This document shows, piece after piece, positions 59,736-64,000 of a stretch of DNA of 64,000 bases. This stretch comes from Zingiber officinale (lineage: Eukaryota; Streptophyta; Magnoliopsida; Zingiberales; Zingiberaceae). Each line of letters begins with the position of its first letter. The stretch's first letter is position 1. The translations under genes were made by a program, and so were the position numbers. Location: assembly GCF_018446385.1 (NCBI RefSeq), contig NC_055987.1, positions 11,183,705-11,247,704 on the forward strand, in the 5' to 3' direction. The notes beneath the pieces were generated by a model. That model was given only the letters and a program-made list of their open reading frames with translations. It made no database searches and had not been told where the DNA came from.

Positions 59736-62064
59736 CATTTCATCTTCGTCCTATAGTATCTCGCAGCAACTTCAACAAGCGCATGGTCTTAACCCGACTT
59801 CAAGAAAAGAAAATTCACTCTGTCATGGCGACCGGAGGATCTCATCCTGACGCCAAATGGGCTTTGGAATTTGAAGCTAAGCACGAGACAAGGATGGATA
59901 AACTCGAAAAAACTATGGCATCGTTGGTCACGATAGTGCAAGAATTGAAGGATCGTTTAGAAGTAGATTCCAGCTCAAGCATACTAATCAAAAGGGGAAA
60001 ACATCAGCAGTCTCGACAACAACAATATGACCAAGGTGCAAACTCAAATGAAGATCGAGAGCACAACTATCCACGTATGAAGGTGGAATTTCCTCGCTGG
60101 GAGAACAATGATCCGATTGGATGGATTTCAAGGGCTGAAAAATATTTTCGCTTCCACAGCACATCGGACAATGCAAAGGTAGAACTAGCATCTATAAACC
60201 TCGAAGGTGATGCCATCCAATGGTATGACTGGCTTGAAGCATGCCATGGACCTTCAAAATGGGAGGAATTCAAAGAAGAACTCATCAATCGATTTGGTCC
60301 CTCCGGTTATGAGAATGTTGATGGAGAATTGGCCAAAATTCGACAAACTTCAACCGTAGTAGAGTACCAAGGACGATTCGAGAGACTCTCTAATCAAATT
60401 CGTGATTGGTCAGAAAAGCAACTATTGGGCACTTTTATTGAAGGACTTCGCCTTGATATACGACAAGAAGTAAAAATGAATCAACCCCGCACCATGAAGG
60501 CTGCCTTATCCTTTGCACGACTACAAGAAGAGAAGATCAATGAAGAAGGAAGAAGAAATAACAAGGTAATTCGTGAAAACCCATCATATTATTCAACACC
60601 TCGTAGATTGACAAAAGAAGAGATCAAGGAAAGGATGGCAAAGGGATTATGCTGGCATTGCGATGAAAAGTGGCACAGTGGTCATCAATGCAAGCAAAAA
60701 AGGATACTGATGATTGAACCAATAGAGAACTCTGAGGAAGAAGATGATTTCCATGAAGATGAAACACAAGATAATATCAACGAAGTACAGTATGATTCTA
60801 TGGCAATATCGGTTCATGCCTTAGAAGGACTACAAACTCCGCAAACGATGAAGGTAAAAGGATTCATTAAAAAACAACCAGTAACGATACTTATAGATTC
60901 AGGAAGCACCAACAATTTTCTAGACTCAACCTTGGCAAGCAGGCTTAAACAAAAAATAGAGCAAGCATCTACATTTGATGTTAAGGTGGCGGATGGAAGA
61001 TCACTTACAAGTCCAGGAAAGTGCAATAGTATTAAAATTTTCTTACCCAATTATGAATTAATAACAGATCTCTTTCTTCTTCCCCTAGATGGATGTGATG
61101 TTGTACTTGGAGCACAATGGTTGAAAACATTAGGAGATATAATATGGAATTTCTCTCAACTAACAATGCGCTTCCAAGATCAAGGAAAAGAAGTTTGCAT
61201 CAGAGGCAAGAAACAAGATACTATCACACCAATCAGTAGTTATCAGGCAGAGCAGTTATTAAAGAAAGATTGCTCTATTTTTCTCATGCAACTCTCTATC
61301 AAAAAAGATCCTAAAGCAAATGTTAGGCCTTATCGCTACCCTTACATACAGGAGGAAATTGAGAAGATTGTACAAGAGATGCTTCAGGCTGGTATCGTTT
61401 GCCCAAGTATAATTCCATATTCTTCTCTAGTACTGCTTGTACAAAAGAAAGACAAAAATTGGCGAATATGTATAGATTACTCGACACTCAATAAAATTAT
61501 AATGAAAGACAAGTACCCCATCCCCATCATTGATGAACTACTTGATGAATTAGGAGGTTCCTCATTATTCTCAAAGTTGAATCTTCGCTCAGGCTTCCAT
61601 CAGATAAGAATCCATCAGTCAAACATTTCAAAACAACCTTTCAGACTCATGATGGTCATTATGAATTTTTAGTCATGCCTTTCGGTTTAATTAATGCACC
61701 TTCTACATTCCAAAGTTTGCTGAATGATATCTTCAGAGCTAAGTGCAGCTTTGGGACAACTGATGTGGAATACCTTGGCCATATTGTAAGCCAAAACGGA
61801 GTAGCTACTGATCCCTCAAAGGTGCTAGTTTCAAAGAGTATCAAGGCATTACGTGATGTTCTGGGTCTCACAGATGCATTTAGATGGTGTCTTGAAGCAA
61901 AAAAGATATTCCAGAATTTAAAGGAGGTTATGATGACAACACTAGTTCTTGCACTACCTAATAAGCAATTTGTTATTGAACCTGATGCATCCGAAGTTAG
62001 AATCGGAGCAGTACTTATGAATTATATGATACCATTCAAGAAAATGTTCCAGAGTTTATTGCTA

Positions 62065-62470
62065 AACAACCTTGAGGACAAGGTTGTTTTGAAGGGCGGT
62101 GGAATGATAAGATCCTTTAATGGATCTTTTCAAATAAATCCATTAACTTTATTTCCTTTTTAAAATAAGTTTTAGACTTTTTCTTTTTTATTTTAGATAA
62201 GTTTTAATCTGACATTTTCTCATGAAAATGTATTTTTATTTTATTTTTCTTTTACACCTTTTCTTTTGAAAAGGTAGTTTAGGTCTATATTTAAAGAGAC
62301 GTTATGTAACTTTGGAAGATAAGTAATTTCCCTTTTAATTAATCAATTTCGTTTGATTATTGGAGGCCGATCCCCTCGAAGCGATCACCCTATCCCCTTT
62401 TCCCTTTCTCTTTCGATTTTTTCACGTAATAGGCCCCCGGGTTCCTATCAACTTGGTATCAGAGCAAGTT
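62065..62470 (+). repeat. Right terminal repeat of the gypsy element (LTR plus flanking internal pieces)
   Basis: Purine-tract side sequence, LTR 62105-62450, then ACTTGGTATCAGAGCAAGTT, which belongs downstream of a 5' LTR yet here ends the element. Confidence 0.85.
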
Positions 62471-62570
62471 GATGAATTTCCCAGTCATGACAAACTAATA
62501 TAATTCACCTTATTAAATGATGAATTTTTGACAAGCTGAAACACCCCATTAAAAATAGATCTATCTAAAA

Positions 62571-62904
62571 GGAGGCCGGATCCTCTTGTCTATAAAAAAA
62601 ATAGACCATAGGATAGATCACTTATGATTATGGTCGGATCGTGGGCATGCAACGATCATATTTGGTTGTAATCCCTTTCTGAGTTCACCATCTCTCCAAA
62701 TTATAATTTAAGTCGGGGTGGGTGCCGGAAGCTATCGGCGGTGGACAAGTGACTAGGCTATCGAGCACCGAGCGAGGGGCGATCTCCGGCCATTCACCCC
62801 AATTCAAACTATAACCTAGAGGGATGATGAATTCAAAGAAAAATCGTAATCAATTGTGATCGAATCGTGATCACGATTTAACTGTAATTACAAGGAATCC
62901 ACCC
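62571..62904. mobile_element. Older relic of the foldback Mutator-type MITE
   Basis: Shares the layout and many blocks of 13582-13945: a GGATCCTCTTGTC-type end, GGTCGGATCGTGG, AATTATAATTTAAGTCGGGG pairing with CAATTCAAACTATAACCT, and ACCCCAATTCAAACTATAAC. It is more diverged and the right end is not well preserved. This shows that the family is dispersed and was not carried only by the duplication. Confidence 0.75.
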
Positions 62905-64000
62905 TTGACCTCATCAAATAGCTCATCAAATAGCTCTACATGAAATACGAGAAATCTTTGAACCACAAAATCCATTTGTATTAGCATGGATGAAAATACT
63001 ACAAAAGCTCCTTAAAATATTGTAATACAACAAAACAAATGTCCTGGAAACGACTAGAAGACCTTGTTCTTTAAAATTGCAATAAGTTCTTATAACCAAA
63101 AACTAAAATCTCTAAGAAAAAAAATACAAAATAAATGAAAGAAAAAACAAATCTGGCTATTCTCCCAAAACAATGTAGATGAGCATAATAGAGAAAGTGG
63201 GTTACCACTTGGAACTTGAAACTCAAAACTAGAAGAAATCTTGAAGCTCTACTGATTTCAACTTGGGGCACTTGTTAGCTGAATAAACACGAGGGTGATG
63301 CTTTTAATCGACTGTATAAAGTGCTCTAATCAACTAATAATCCAACATCCGAACGTCTGATATTCGACTGAATAATGCCTCCGATCGATTGAATTCTTCT
63401 AGTCAGCTGCCTAATCAACTAAAACAAAAATATTAGGTTTCCTGGAGCCTGAAGCCAGTCAACTTCCACCAAACTCAAATCCTGAAATTTGGCATCTGAC
63501 TCCTATAATCATAGGTAGTCAATCCACTTCAAAAATCATAAGTTCACAGGTTATTCAAAATGACCAAACTAATTTCTGAATCAGAATCAACAGCATGTTG
63601 TTCATCCAACCAACCAGGTTTCACAAGTGTAGTAGATGGTTCAAGTTCTCAGATGACAAAGAGAAAATAAGCAATAAAAATGAATTGATGCTAAAGGAAG
63701 CTAGTGAATTTTGAAGAAGAAACAAACAGATCTCAATCTATGAGCAGTTGCCAATAGATGTGAATAGGTGATCCAGAAAAGTAAGCACTGTCCTGCATAC
63801 AAAAAGGGGGTTCTGAATAAAAATGAATGTATTATTCAGAATCTACTCCCACAGTTCATATATTATTTTTCTACCATGTGGAAATTCAAAGTATTGAAAT
63901 GCTAAAAAACACAAAAAAGTTTGCATGGAAAAGGTTTTCTAAATGAACTTGCAAAGTAGTCTAATAAACTGAAGAAAAAGTGCAGTTGTCTAAATTTAAA
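62905..64000. other. Unassigned DNA at the right edge
   Basis: No gene recognised. 63300-63420 has several CGACTGA/CGATTGA and AATCAACTAA motifs, reminiscent of the repeat-rich LTRs in this genome, so it may be an LTR fragment. The rest is AT-rich. Confidence 0.4.

Larger units (their letters stand above)
59329..62470 (+). mobile_element. Ty3/gypsy LTR retrotransposon, broken
   Basis: LTRs at 59369-59715 and 62105-62450 (about 347 bp, TGATAA...CCTATCA), followed by a primer-binding site like TTGGTATCAGAGC. Parts seen in plus orientation: gag with a coiled-coil-like start and a retrotransposon gag domain, a CCHC zinc knuckle, an aspartic protease (IDSGSTNNF), and the first part of reverse transcriptase. 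The rest of pol (most of RNase H, integrase) is not recognisable apart from short traces. The element is a fossil with a small number of breaks; the two LTRs are nearly identical, so it is probably young. The repeat at each end is longer than the LTR (see the repeat entries). Confidence 0.9.

Overview
The window is nuclear DNA of a flowering plant. Genes are split by many short GT-AG introns, intergenic DNA is AT-rich and full of plant-type transposons (Ty1/copia, Ty3/gypsy, hAT and Mutator MITEs, an RTE-like LINE, a tRNA-derived SINE), and the gene products are plant versions of known proteins. A monocot is my guess, from the style of the repeats only; this is inference. There is no sign of bacterial, organellar or CRISPR sequence.

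Layout. (1) 1-15.1 kb, plus strand: 21 exons of the bifunctional 6-phosphofructo-2-kinase/fructose-2,6-bisphosphatase gene (F2KP); its first exons lie left of the window. The 5.8 kb intron 7319-13102 is packed with old transposon pieces. (2) 15-29.7 kb: intergenic repeats, including a 9.65 kb minus-strand copia element with 2.6 kb LTRs. (3) 29.7-30.6 kb, minus strand: a complete SGF11 gene (SAGA deubiquitinase-module zinc-finger subunit). (4) 30.9-46.8 kb: a second, direct copy of everything from F2KP intron 4515-5708 through SGF11. It carries the last nine F2KP exons (the bisphosphatase half only) and a second complete SGF11 gene. (5) 47.2-47.7 kb, plus strand: a small two-exon gene for an acidic protein I do not recognise. 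(6) 48.4-58.9 kb, minus strand: a complete 22-exon BRCA2 gene, 1211 codons, with E2F-type sites upstream. (7) 59.3-62.5 kb: a broken Ty3/gypsy element with odd ends. (8) 62.5-64 kb: a MITE relic and unassigned DNA.

The main discovery is the tandem segmental duplication: unit A about 4804-30927, unit B about 30924-46788, joined at a 4-nt AAAC microhomology. It left one full F2KP gene plus a phosphatase-only copy whose nine exons and splice sites are all intact, and two intact SGF11 genes. The phosphatase-only copy now lies directly behind the upstream region of SGF11 copy A, pointing away from it, so it could have gained a bidirectional promoter. The duplication also serves as a clock: transposons present in both units predate it, and two present only in unit A (the 9.65 kb copia and a 777-bp hAT MITE) came later, with clean empty sites visible in unit B. 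SGF11 acts in chromatin, BRCA2 in homologous recombination and F2KP in carbon partitioning; they share a neighbourhood, not a pathway.
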